DNA from: Pseudomonadota bacterium
GTDB lineage: Bacteria; Pseudomonadota; Alphaproteobacteria; Rhizobiales; Hyphomicrobiaceae
Direction: 5' to 3'
Assembly (NCBI GenBank): GCA_023390485.1
Contig: JAEWCT010000398.1
Location: forward strand, 1-11,406
DNA length: 11,406 nt
This document shows, in pieces, positions 1 to 7,144 of this stretch. The notes beneath the pieces are model-generated. The model searched no databases. It had not been told where the DNA came from and saw nothing but the letters and a program-made list of their open reading frames with translations. A program made the translations under genes and the position numbers. Position 1 is the first letter of the stretch. Each line of letters begins with the position of its first letter.

Positions 1-750
1 TATTGCCGCTTCTGCTTCCGCCGCGAAATGGTCGGCCCCGCAAACGGTGAAACGCTGTCAGCCGACGACCTTGCAGCAGCCCTGGACTACATCGCCGCCA
101 GCCCGAACATCTGGGAAGTCATATTGACGGGAGGCGATCCGTTTATCCTCTCGCCGCGTCGCATCCGCGAGGTAACCGGCGCCTTATCGGCGATCCCGCA
201 CGTCAAAATACTGCGGTGGCATACGCGCGTGCCCGTCGTTGATCCTGACCGCGTCAGCGCCGAACTGATCGCAGCCCTGAAAGCTACGTCGAAGACAGTT
301 TTCATCGGCCTGCACACGAACCACGTGCGCGAACTCGAAGGCCCGGCAAGCCAAGCGATTGCCCGTCTCGTCGATGCGGGCCTGCCCCTCGTCAGTCAGA
401 CCGTGCTGCTGAAGGGCGTCAACGACAATGTCGAAACGCTCGAAGCCCTCATGCGGCGCCTCGTCGAGCTACGGGTGAAGCCCTACTACCTCCATCACGG
501 TGACCTGGCCCCCGGCACCGCGCACTTCCGCACGACCATCGCCGAAGGACGCGCTTTGATGTCCGCACTCCGCCAGCGGATCTCAGGGTTGGCGCTTCCG
601 ACCTATGTTCTCGATCTCCCCGGCGCTTTCGGCAAGGTACCGATCGAACGCCACTCGGGAGCGGGCAACGACGGCGTCGACATCTTCACCGACCGCGACG
701 GACGAAATCACCGCTATGAGGATGCCTGCGCTGCGCCCGATGTGCCCTGA
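1..750 (+). CDS. Lysine 2,3-aminomutase-like radical SAM protein (KamA/EpmB family), 5' truncated by window edge
   Basis: Members move the alpha-amino group of lysine to the beta position using a [4Fe-4S] cluster, S-adenosylmethionine and PLP, either for lysine metabolism (KamA) or to make beta-lysine for elongation factor P (EpmB). The frame is open from base 1. The first visible residues, YCRFCFRRE, hold the second and third cysteines of the CxxxCxxC cluster motif (visible residues 2 and 5), so the first cysteine and the N-terminal part lie outside the window. Later landmarks match KamA: PYYLHHGDLAPG with Asp168, corresponding to a lysine-binding Asp, and VLDLPGAFGKVPI with Asp205 and Lys212, the expected second substrate Asp and the PLP-binding Lys. 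The tail after that lysine resembles KamA more than the short EpmB end. Family assignment is firm; lysine catabolism versus EF-P modification cannot be decided because no epmA or efp gene is visible. Confidence 0.9.
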   Translation, partial: YCRFCFRREMVGPANGETLSADDLAAALDYIAASPNIWEVILTGGDPFILSPRRIREVTGALSAIPHVKILRWHTRVPVVDPDRVSAELIAALKATSKTVFIGLHTNHVRELEGPASQAIARLVDAGLPLVSQTVLLKGVNDNVETLEALMRRLVELRVKPYYLHHGDLAPGTAHFRTTIAEGRALMSALRQRISGLALPTYVLDLPGAFGKVPIERHSGAGNDGVDIFTDRDGRNHRYEDACAAPDVP

Positions 751-815
751 CGAGCTTGGATTGACTGGGCAAAATGCCCGACCGCATGCCCTAACAGGTT
801 GATCATACGTTCTTT

Positions 816-876
816 GATTGGACGCTCCTCCAATTCGATGCCAGATTGCCGCATCAGAACAGGCCGGAAAACGGCC
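816..876 (+). other. Two short hairpins in the gap before the molybdopterin oxidoreductase gene
   Basis: In the 147-bp gap 751-897 there are two perfect short inverted repeats. The first is ATTGGA at 817-822 with TCCAAT at 829-834 and a 6-nt loop. The second is GGCCG at 862-866 with CGGCC at 872-876 and a GAAAA loop, ending 10 nt before the ribosome binding site GGAGGAAG (887-894). Neither is followed by a T-run, so they are poor intrinsic terminators. They may be leader structure or chance; no convincing -35/-10 pair was found here. Confidence 0.3.
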
Positions 877-897
877 GGCATCCACTGGAGGAAGTGA

Positions 898-3045
898 ATG
901 AACGACGAACCGGTCCGCGAGAAGTTTTTCGGTGCGTGTCCCCATGATTGCCCGGACACATGCGCAATGATCTACGAGGTCCAGGACGGCCGGCTGGTCG
1001 ATGTTCGCGGCAACAAGGACCACCCCATCACGCGCGGCGGTCTCTGTGTGAAGCTCAAGGATTTCGCCGATCATCACGTCAACCCGGATCGGCTGATGTA
1101 TCCGCTCCGCCGCGTTGGCCCGAAGGGTTCGGGTCCGAATGGCGGCAACAACTTCGAACGCATCACCTGGGACGAGGCGATCTCCGAAATCGGCACCCGG
1201 TGGCGCGAGATCATCGCGACCTACGGCGCCCAGGCGATCATGCCGCAAAGCTACCTTGGCAATATGGGCCTCGTGCAGGGCATCAACTCTGGCGACCCAT
1301 TCTTCAACCGCCTTGGCTCGACGGTGAACGAGAAGACCTACTGCACGTCAGGCTCGTCGACCGCGTGGCTTCTGACGCACGGCCCCACCGGCGGCGTCGA
1401 TCCGGAAAGCTTCGTGCACAGCAAGTACATCGTGATCTGGGCCTGCAATTCGATCTCGACGAACCTGCATCATTGGCCCTTCGTGCTCGAAGCACAGAAG
1501 CGCGGCGCAAAAGTTGTCGTCGTCGACTCCTACAAGTCGCGCACTGCAAAGGCGGGCGACTGGCACATTTGCCCGAAGCCCGGCACCGACGGAGCGCTGG
1601 CGCTCGGCATCATCAATTCAATGGTCGAGCAAGGCCTGATCGATCAGAACTACGTCGATAATCACACGCACGGGTTCCCCGAGCTCAAAGCCCGCGCAGC
1701 CGAATTCACACTCGAATACGTCGAGCGCGTCACTGGCGTCAAAGCCGCCGACGTCGCCAAGTTCGCCCGCGAATTTGCGACCTCGCAGCCGTCCGCAATC
1801 CGCATCGGTGTTGCGATCGAACGCTCGGCCGGCGGCGCGCAAGCCGCGCGTGCGGTTTACGCAATCCCGGCAGTCTGCGGTTCCTGGCGCCACGTCGGCG
1901 GCGGCATGCTGCAACTACCGCTGTGGGACTTCCCGATCGATTGGGTAAAGGCCGCACGGCCCGATTGGATCAAGCCCGGCACGCGCGTCGTCAACAATCT
2001 GCGGCTTGGCCAGGCGCTCAACGGCGAAATGCAGCTCGATCCACCGATCAAGAGCATGTTCGTTTTCTGCACCAATCCCGTCAGCCAGTCGCCCGAGACC
2101 AACAAGATCGTCGAAGGGCTGCAGCGCGAAGACCTGTTCACCGTCGTTGCCGAACACTTCATCACCGACACGGCGAAATATGCCGATATCATCCTGCCGT
2201 CCGCCATGGCGGGCGAGGCCGAAGACATGATGTGGTCGTGGGGCCACTTCTATTTGACGTACAATGAGAAGGCGATCGACCCGCCCGGCGAATGCAAGCC
2301 GACGAGCGAGATGTGGCGCCTGCTCGCCAAGGAGATGGGGTTCGACGACCCAGTCTTCAAAATGACCGACAGCGAGCTCTGCGCCGAATACATCAACTGG
2401 ACCGATCCCAAGATGGGCGGCGTCGACATGGAGTACTTCAAGAAGCACGGGTACTACAAAATCGATGTCGGCTCCGCGGATACGCGCACACCGCACAGCG
2501 AGGGCAAGTTCCCGACGCCGTCAGGCAAAGTCGAACTGCTGTTGCACGATGCAAAGAACTTCGTCGCCGGTCCCTTCCGGGCCATGTACGAGGGCGAGCA
2601 ATCGGGCGAGCCTGTCGACCCGCTGCCCGGCTATGTGCCGGTTCGCGAATCTCCGGAGACCAACCCGGAACTTGCAAAGCGCTATCCGCTCAACATCATC
2701 TCACCGAAGAGCCACGCCTTCCTGAACTCCTGCTACGCCAACGAGCCGCACAAGATCAAAATCCAAGGCGAGCAGTTCGTGATGATTTCGCCGGTCGATG
2801 CCGCCAAGCGGAACATCCGCGAAGGCGATCCGGTGCGTGTGCAGAACGAGCGCGGCGACTTCGAAGGCGTCGCGCGGGTGACGGACGACGTCACGCCCGG
2901 CATCGTCGTCGCCACCCTCGGCTATTGGCGGTCGCTCAACCGCTCCGACGGGTCCGTCAACTCCATCTCGTCCGACGCCTGGAGCGGCCTCGGCCGCGCC
3001 CCGACGTTCTCGGACAATCTCGTCGAAGTCCAGCGCGTGAACTGA
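898..3045 (+). CDS. Molybdopterin (bis-MGD) oxidoreductase with N-terminal [4Fe-4S] domain, substrate unknown
   Basis: This is a DMSO-reductase superfamily catalytic subunit of 715 residues. The N-terminus has CPHDCPDTC and then GGLC: Cys14, Cys18, Cys22 and Cys50, a CX3CX3CX27C iron-sulfur motif. The segment around Cys149 (EKTYCTSGSS) lines up with the place where NapA carries its molybdenum-ligand cysteine, so Cys rather than Ser or Asp is the probable metal ligand. A C-terminal cofactor-binding domain occupies roughly residues 590-713. There is no twin-arginine or other signal peptide, so the enzyme should be cytoplasmic. The ATG start is supported by GGAGGAAG 3 nt upstream. No ferredoxin, membrane or chaperone subunit gene lies beside it, and the electron partner is unknown. 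Related annotations include 'thiosulfate reductase-like' and 'acetylene hydratase-like', but neither reaction can be claimed here. The gene is followed by a hairpin at 3075-3105. Confidence 0.88.
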   Translation: MNDEPVREKFFGACPHDCPDTCAMIYEVQDGRLVDVRGNKDHPITRGGLCVKLKDFADHHVNPDRLMYPLRRVGPKGSGPNGGNNFERITWDEAISEIGTRWREIIATYGAQAIMPQSYLGNMGLVQGINSGDPFFNRLGSTVNEKTYCTSGSSTAWLLTHGPTGGVDPESFVHSKYIVIWACNSISTNLHHWPFVLEAQKRGAKVVVVDSYKSRTAKAGDWHICPKPGTDGALALGIINSMVEQGLIDQNYVDNHTHGFPELKARAAEFTLEYVERVTGVKAADVAKFAREFATSQPSAIRIGVAIERSAGGAQAARAVYAIPAVCGSWRHVGGGMLQLPLWDFPIDWVKAARPDWIKPGTRVVNNLRLGQALNGEMQLDPPIKSMFVFCTNPVSQSPETNKIVEGLQREDLFTVVAEHFITDTAKYADIILPSAMAGEAEDMMWSWGHFYLTYNEKAIDPPGECKPTSEMWRLLAKEMGFDDPVFKMTDSELCAEYINWTDPKMGGVDMEYFKKHGYYKIDVGSADTRTPHSEGKFPTPSGKVELLLHDAKNFVAGPFRAMYEGEQSGEPVDPLPGYVPVRESPETNPELAKRYPLNIISPKSHAFLNSCYANEPHKIKIQGEQFVMISPVDAAKRNIREGDPVRVQNERGDFEGVARVTDDVTPGIVVATLGYWRSLNRSDGSVNSISSDAWSGLGRAPTFSDNLVEVQRVN

Positions 3046-3074
3046 GCGGCACGGATATCGGTCAAACAGGAAAA

Positions 3075-3105
3075 CGGTCTGCACGGCACCGAGTTGTGCA
3101 GACCG
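3075..3105. terminator. Perfect 10-bp hairpin after the molybdopterin oxidoreductase gene, probable (bidirectional) terminator
   Basis: CGGTCTGCAC (3075-3084) pairs perfectly with GTGCAGACCG (3096-3105) across an 11-nt loop, starting 29 nt after the stop codon at 3043-3045. On the + strand only a weak pyrimidine stretch follows (CTGTTCCCT). Read on the - strand it is followed by TTTTCCTGTTT, a better U-tract. It can end the upstream gene's transcript by position and stem strength, yet its polarity favours stopping leftward transcription. Confidence 0.6.
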
Positions 3106-3236
3106 CTGTTCCCTAGGTGACATCTCCCGGAGTTCGGTTGCGCTAAAAAGGCCCCGGGGAAGTAGGTTGGCGACCAGCAGCGAACTTCCGGAACGACCGG
3201 GCGCTCTGATTGCCGGCCAGGCAGCGATGGAAGCCC

Positions 3237-3623
3237 ATGTCACCCGTTCACGCGGCGCTGGCCGCGATCACATATCTTCTCGTCAAGCACGCGGTCGCCG
3301 ATTTTATCCTGCAGACGGACCTGATCTTCCGCCAGAAGGGATCCTACGGCGCGCCGGGCGGGCTCTGGCATGCGCTCATCCACATCCTATTGACGGCGCC
3401 TGTCTTTTTGCTTTTTCCGGGCGGCGGCCTGGGCCTCGCGGCAGCCCTGCTCGCCGGGGAATTCGTCCTTCACTATCATATCGACTGGACGAAAGAGCAG
3501 ATCGTCCGCCGCGAGAATTGGACGCCTAAGGACAAATACTTCTGGTGGGCGCTTGGACTCGATCAGCTGCTGCACGGCCTCACCTATGTCGCCATCCTCT
3601 GGATCTGGCTGCCTCCCGGCTGA
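3237..3623 (+). CDS. DUF3307 family integral membrane protein
   Basis: The 128-residue product is a small hydrophobic protein with family landmarks: HAVADFILQT early, histidines in WHALIH and LHYHIDWTKE, and a late LDQLLH motif. Hydrophobic stretches at about residues 5-22, 43-58, 60-78 and 104-124 suggest four membrane segments. DUF3307 has no established function. The ATG at 3237 was chosen because the first helix then begins near the N-terminus as is usual in the family. A GGAAG lies only 3 nt upstream, which is close. An in-frame TTG at 3210 would add nine polar residues and has no clear ribosome binding site. The gene stands between the oxidoreductase and the sigma factor on the same strand, 161 nt before the latter, and is probably a separate unit because a promoter-like element for the sigma gene lies in between. 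Confidence 0.8.
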   Translation: MSPVHAALAAITYLLVKHAVADFILQTDLIFRQKGSYGAPGGLWHALIHILLTAPVFLLFPGGGLGLAAALLAGEFVLHYHIDWTKEQIVRRENWTPKDKYFWWALGLDQLLHGLTYVAILWIWLPPG

Positions 3624-3737
3624 CCCGGCGCGCTGTTTTTCCCATCTTGCGCACTATGTCCCGCCCCTGCCATATGCGGCAGAGCGAGCGGATCGGCGTG
3701 CCGACCTGGACATCGCATTAATAATATTTGGTCGCAC

Positions 3738-3763
3738 GTAACATTCCTCCGCCGGCCGTCGAA
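3738..3763 (+). promoter_or_regulatory. Candidate autoregulated ECF (SigF-type) promoter upstream of the sigma factor gene
   Basis: GTAACA at 3738-3743 is separated by exactly 16 bases from CGAA at 3760-3763 (extended CGTCGAA from 3757). From memory, promoters of the Caulobacter SigF/NrsF system read GTAACC-N16-CGAA, so five of six -35 bases, the spacer and the -10 all agree. Transcription would begin near 3769-3771, placing the ribosome binding site GAGAAGG (3771-3777) almost at the 5' end of the message. The element was not seen complete anywhere else in the window; a GTAACC at 172-177 lies in coding sequence and lacks the CGAA partner. Confidence 0.65.
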
Positions 3764-3784
3764 GACAATTGAGAAGGCGTAATT

Positions 3785-4342
3785 TTGGACCGGAAGGCTC
3801 GCGACGCTGAGTGGACCGACTTGATGCGCTCCGCAATTGCGGGCGATCAAGCAGCCTATCGCCGGCTGCTGTCCGAGCTTTCGCCGGTCTTGAGAGGCGT
3901 GGTCCGCCGAGGCTTCGCGGGCGTCGGCGTCCCGCGCGAAGATGTGGAGGACGTCGTGCAAGACGCGCTGCTCGCGATCCATCTGAAGCGGCACACTTGG
4001 GACCAGACGATGTCGCTCGGCCCGTGGGTGATGGCGATTGTCCGCAACAAGATGATTGACGACCTGCGGCGGCGCGGCCGTCGCCCCGAAGTTCCGGTGG
4101 ATCTGAGTGAATTCGAATTCGAGGGCGAAGATCAGCAGGCCTCGATCGATGCCCACGATGTCGAGCGCGTCCTTGGCCGCCTTTCCGGCAAGAACCGCGA
4201 CATCGTCCAATCGATCAGCATCGACGGGCAATCGGCCCGCGACGTCGCCCAGCGCCTTGGAATGAGCGAAGTCGCCGTTCGCGTCGCATTGCACCGAAGT
4301 CTGAAGGCGCTTGCCGATACCTATCAAGAGAAGAAATTATGA
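3785..4342 (+). CDS. sigF: ECF-family RNA polymerase sigma factor (SigF-type, paired with NrsF)
   Basis: The 185-residue protein has the two-domain layout of ECF sigma factors. Region 2 spans roughly residues 20-98, with DVEDVVQDALLAIHLKRHTW and PWVMAIVRNKMIDDLRRR; the acidic linker includes residues 106-125; region 4 covers roughly 130-180, with the helix-turn-helix around DVAQRLGMSEVAVRVALHRS. It directs core polymerase to a small stress regulon. The start is TTG at 3785, supported by GAGAAGG 7 nt upstream; the next in-frame ATG (3824) would remove 13 residues. The gene overlaps the following anti-sigma gene by ATGA, implying translational coupling. In Caulobacter the equivalent pair responds to chromate and cadmium; the inducer here is inferred by homology only. 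The symbol rests on the NrsF neighbour and the promoter match. Confidence 0.87.
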   Translation: MDRKARDAEWTDLMRSAIAGDQAAYRRLLSELSPVLRGVVRRGFAGVGVPREDVEDVVQDALLAIHLKRHTWDQTMSLGPWVMAIVRNKMIDDLRRRGRRPEVPVDLSEFEFEGEDQQASIDAHDVERVLGRLSGKNRDIVQSISIDGQSARDVAQRLGMSEVAVRVALHRSLKALADTYQEKKL

Positions 4343-4980
4343 AGACGGACGACCTCATCAATGCCCTTGCTGCCGACGCCAAAAGCGTCGAGCCGCCGAT
4401 TGCGCGAACGGTAGCGATCGCAGTCGGAGTAGGCGCCTTGATCTCCGGCCTGCTTTTTCTCTGGGCGCTTGGCATCCGTGACAACTTCGCGGAGTCGATG
4501 GTGTCTTCGCTGCGCTTCGTCTTCAAATTCGTGCTGACGCTGAGCCTTGCAATTCCCGCTTACGTCCTCGTTCGCGGACTGTCGCGACCGGATTTTGAAC
4601 CCGGCAAGAAACTCTGGTGGCTGGCGCTGGCCCCCGCGTTGCTTCTCATCGCCATTCCACTCGAGCTTGTCTCTGTGCCCGCTGATCAATGGCACGCGCG
4701 GATGATCGGCCAGAACTCCATGGCATGCCTCATCGTCATCCCGCTTCTATCGTTGGCGCCGTTGGCGGCCGTGCTCTATGCACTCCATCAGGGCGCCCCG
4801 GCGAACCCCGCAATCGCAGGCGCCGTCGGAGGCCTGCTGTCCGCAGGCATCGCGGCAACGCTCTACGCCAGCCACTGCCCCGATGACAGCCCGCTGTTTC
4901 TCGCGGCGTGGTACACGATCGGCACCGTCGTGATGACCGCCATAGGCGCACTCGCCGGGTCGCGCTTCTTGCGCTGGTGA
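4339..4980 (+). CDS. nrsF: NrsF (DUF1109) family membrane anti-sigma factor
   Basis: The 213-residue protein has a short polar N-terminus (MKTDDLINALAADAKSVEPP), as expected for sigma binding, followed by six hydrophobic segments at about residues 24-45, 58-80, 92-110, 128-149, 156-177 and 187-209. Family members hold their ECF sigma factor at the inner membrane and release it on heavy-metal or oxidative stress. Two cysteines, Cys130 (SMACLI) and Cys180 (ASHCPDDSP), lie 50 residues apart. The Caulobacter NrsF cysteines reported as needed for sensing are, as I recall, Cys131 and Cys181, the same spacing. There is no other cysteine in the protein. The start codon overlaps the sigma stop codon by 4 nt, giving a two-gene operon. 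The stop codon is only 6 bp from the end of the convergent puuB gene, with no terminator between. Confidence 0.88.
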   Translation: MKTDDLINALAADAKSVEPPIARTVAIAVGVGALISGLLFLWALGIRDNFAESMVSSLRFVFKFVLTLSLAIPAYVLVRGLSRPDFEPGKKLWWLALAPALLLIAIPLELVSVPADQWHARMIGQNSMACLIVIPLLSLAPLAAVLYALHQGAPANPAIAGAVGGLLSAGIAATLYASHCPDDSPLFLAAWYTIGTVVMTAIGALAGSRFLRW

Positions 4981-4986
4981 GCCGGG

Positions 4987-6264
4987 CTAAAGCAGATCGC
5001 GAATACGATAATAAAGCATGCCCAGCGCCAGCATGTAGTTGCCGGCAACCTCGCTCAGCGGCAGTCGCACGTGCTTGATCCGATCGAACAAATCGAACTG
5101 CTCGGTCGTCCCGCAGATCGCATCCGAGACGATTTCGGCCGCGATGTGCGTGGCGTTGACGCCGTGTCCCGAATACCCCTGTAGATAATAGAGGTTCGGC
5201 GCGAGACGCCCGATAGCCGGCACGCGATTGACGACGATGGCGATAGTCCCACCCCATGAAAACTCAATCCGCGCATCCTTCAGCTGCGGATAGATCTCGA
5301 CCATGCGCGGGCGCATGACGGCGGCGATATCCGGCGGATCGCGGTTGGTGTAGTTGCAGCGGCCGCCGAAGAGCATCCGCCGGTCCGCTGACATCCGGAA
5401 ATAATCGAGCACGACATTGCTATCGGCGACGGCAAGATTTTGCGGATCGACCGTCGCCATCTCGCTGCCGGTCAGAGGCTCAGTGGCGATGATGTAGCTG
5501 CCGGCAGGCAGCATCAATCCCTTGAGCCCCCGCTGCCCGAACCGATTGAAAATCTCGCCACCGATGACGACGGACCCGGCCTCGACCCGACCGCGCTCGG
5601 TCTGAACCCAGGGCTTCGCGCCGCCGCCGAGGCTGATGACGGTGGAATTTTCGAAGATCTGTGCTCCGTGCGCCGCCGCAGCATTGGCTTCACCCCGGCA
5701 GAGATTGAGCGGATGCAGATGCCCGCTGCGCCGGTCGATGTAACCGCCATAGTAGGAATTGGTGCCGAGCACGCTTGGCATTCCGGCGGCTTCGACGATC
5801 TCGAGCCCACCGCCGTCGCCGTCCTTGACGCGCTCCTCGACGTAGGCGCGCATATGATCCATGTGACGCGGACGCGCCGCAACTTCCATCCAGCCGTACT
5901 TCAAATCGCAGGCGATACCGTATTTGGCGATCCGGCCTTCGATGATCTCGTGACCGCGATAGCGAATGTCGCGAACGAGCTTGGCACCCGCCGCGCCAAG
6001 CTGCTGCTTGATCGTCGCTTCCCCACTAATGCCGCCGATCATCTGGCCGCCGTTGCGGCCCGACGCGCCCCAGCCGATGCGTTTGGCTTCGAGCAGCACG
6101 ACTGAGCGGCCACGCTCGGCCATCGTCAGCGCCGTCGCGACTCCCGAGAAGCCGCCGCCGATGACGCACACGTCCACCTTGACCGTACCTTCGAGCGCCG
6201 GAAAGCGCGTCTGGTCGTTTGCGGTCGCGGCGTAGTACGAGCGTATGTAATCTTGAGCTGTCAC
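4987..6264 (-). CDS. puuB: FAD-dependent gamma-glutamylputrescine oxidase (PuuB-like)
   Basis: PuuB oxidises gamma-glutamylputrescine to gamma-glutamyl-gamma-aminobutyraldehyde with release of ammonia and H2O2. The protein is a DAO-fold flavoprotein. It opens with SYYAATAND, close to the E. coli PuuB start SYYAASAN, then has the dinucleotide-binding motif VCVIGGGFSG (residues 32-41) ending in an acidic residue (LLEA), followed by GWGASGRNGGQ (64-74). Near the C-terminus GYSGHGVNATHIAAE is the usual FAD-contact region. A GTG start at 6264 gives 425 residues, about the length of PuuB (426). An open frame continues to 6423, but it would overlap potI and adds sequence with no family likeness. The ribosome binding site is weak. 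The gene is last in the potFGHI-puuB set, 55 nt after potI, which supports putrescine as substrate source. A related amine oxidase specificity cannot be excluded. Confidence 0.87.
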   Translation of the reverse strand: MTAQDYIRSYYAATANDQTRFPALEGTVKVDVCVIGGGFSGVATALTMAERGRSVVLLEAKRIGWGASGRNGGQMIGGISGEATIKQQLGAAGAKLVRDIRYRGHEIIEGRIAKYGIACDLKYGWMEVAARPRHMDHMRAYVEERVKDGDGGGLEIVEAAGMPSVLGTNSYYGGYIDRRSGHLHPLNLCRGEANAAAAHGAQIFENSTVISLGGGAKPWVQTERGRVEAGSVVIGGEIFNRFGQRGLKGLMLPAGSYIIATEPLTGSEMATVDPQNLAVADSNVVLDYFRMSADRRMLFGGRCNYTNRDPPDIAAVMRPRMVEIYPQLKDARIEFSWGGTIAIVVNRVPAIGRLAPNLYYLQGYSGHGVNATHIAAEIVSDAICGTTEQFDLFDRIKHVRLPLSEVAGNYMLALGMLYYRIRDLL

Positions 6265-6319
6265 GATAAGCCGCTGCTTAGCGCGCCGAGCGGCGAAATA
6301 CAAATCCCACGTGATATCC

Positions 6320-7144
6320 TCAACCCGCAGCTCCGAACGCCTTGCGGCGCTCTCGCTCCGCACGTTCCGTCTGTCGCCTCGTAACGAAGGAGGCCAACAG
6401 CAAGCCGATTGTGACAATGCCAATCAGGATCGTCGAAATGGCGTTGATTTCCGGTGTCACGCCGAGTCGAACCTGACTGTAGATCTTCATAGGCAGCGTC
6501 GTCGCACCAGGCCCCGTCGCAAAGCTCGAAATCACGAGATCATCGAGCGATAGCGTGAATGACAGCAGCCATGCCGAGACCACGGAAGGCGCGATGATCG
6601 GCAAAGTCACCTGGAAGAAGGTGTTGATCGGCGTTGCACCGAGATCCATCGCCGCCTCTTCGACGGATTTGTCGAAGTCCTGCAATCGCGCCTGCACGAC
6701 GACGGCCGCGTAGCACATCGTGAAGGTGATATGGGCCAGTGTAATGGTCCAAAAGCCACGGTCGAGTCCCATGGCGACGAACAACAGCAGCAGCGACAGA
6801 CCGATGATGACTTCCGGCATAACGAGAGGCGCGAAGATCATGCCCGAGAAAAGCGTGCGTCCGGGGAAACGCCCCATCCGCACCAGCGTGATCGCAGCGA
6901 GCGTGCCAAGAACCGTCGAGACGGTCGCAGACACGAGCCCGACGCGGATCGTCACCCAGGCGGCATCCTTCAAAGCCTGATTTTCGAGAAGCGCGCTGTA
7001 CCACTTCGTCGACCAGCCCGCCCATACTGTAACGAGCTTCGACTCGTTGAAGCTGAATATCACTAGGAGCAGGATCGGAATGTAAAGGAACGCGAAGCCG
7101 AACGTGATTGACGTCAGATTGAACCAGGAGAAGTTTTTATTCAT
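6320..7144 (-). CDS. potI: Putrescine ABC transporter permease PotI
   Basis: This is one of the two inner-membrane subunits that form the putrescine channel. The 274-residue protein is close in length to E. coli PotI (281) and shares long near-identical stretches recognised by eye, such as SKLVTVWAGWST, PLVMPEVI.GLSLLLLFVA and TLSLDDLVI. Six membrane segments are expected at about residues 10-32, 63-88, 98-125, 132-150, 185-205 and 233-254. The cytoplasmic EAA loop that docks on the ATPase is EEAAMDLGATPINTFFQVTLP (162-182). The ATG overlaps the potH stop codon by 4 nt (ATGA), so translation is probably coupled; a GGGAG lies 8 nt upstream. The charged C-terminal tail (RRQTERAERERRK) is cytoplasmic. 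Confidence 0.94.
   Translation of the reverse strand: MNKNFSWFNLTSITFGFAFLYIPILLLVIFSFNESKLVTVWAGWSTKWYSALLENQALKDAAWVTIRVGLVSATVSTVLGTLAAITLVRMGRFPGRTLFSGMIFAPLVMPEVIIGLSLLLLFVAMGLDRGFWTITLAHITFTMCYAAVVVQARLQDFDKSVEEAAMDLGATPINTFFQVTLPIIAPSVVSAWLLSFTLSLDDLVISSFATGPGATTLPMKIYSQVRLGVTPEINAISTILIGIVTIGLLLASFVTRRQTERAERERRKAFGAAG

Noticed and set aside
172..197. GTAACC inside the KamA-type gene as a second SigF promoter
   Set aside because: No CGAA follows at 16 bases and it lies within coding sequence.
583..1248. Long - strand open frame of 221 codons across the KamA and oxidoreductase genes
   Set aside because: It overlaps two well-supported + strand genes and shows no family motif; it is a high-GC shadow frame.
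2292..3116. 274-codon + strand frame inside the oxidoreductase gene
   Set aside because: Its composition is Arg-rich and it lies out of frame within the C-terminal domain of a real gene.
3616..3640. Possible terminator after the DUF3307 gene (CCGG/CCGG then TTTTT)
   Set aside because: The stem is only 4 bp and the T-run starts several bases later, so it is too weak to call.
3667..3704. Short inverted repeats CTGCC/GGCAG and TCGG/CCGA upstream of the sigma promoter
   Set aside because: Stems of 4-5 bp are expected by chance in GC-rich DNA and no T-run follows.
3584..4327. 247-codon - strand frame opposite the sigma factor
   Set aside because: The sigma factor on the + strand has clear region 2 and region 4 motifs; the opposite frame has none.
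5440..6105. 221-codon + strand frame opposite puuB
   Set aside because: It is a shadow of the flavoprotein reading frame with no recognisable domain.
6265..6423. N-terminal extension of puuB to an upstream start at 6423
   Set aside because: It would overlap potI by about 100 nt and adds 53 residues with no likeness to PuuB, whose N-terminus matches from the GTG at 6264.
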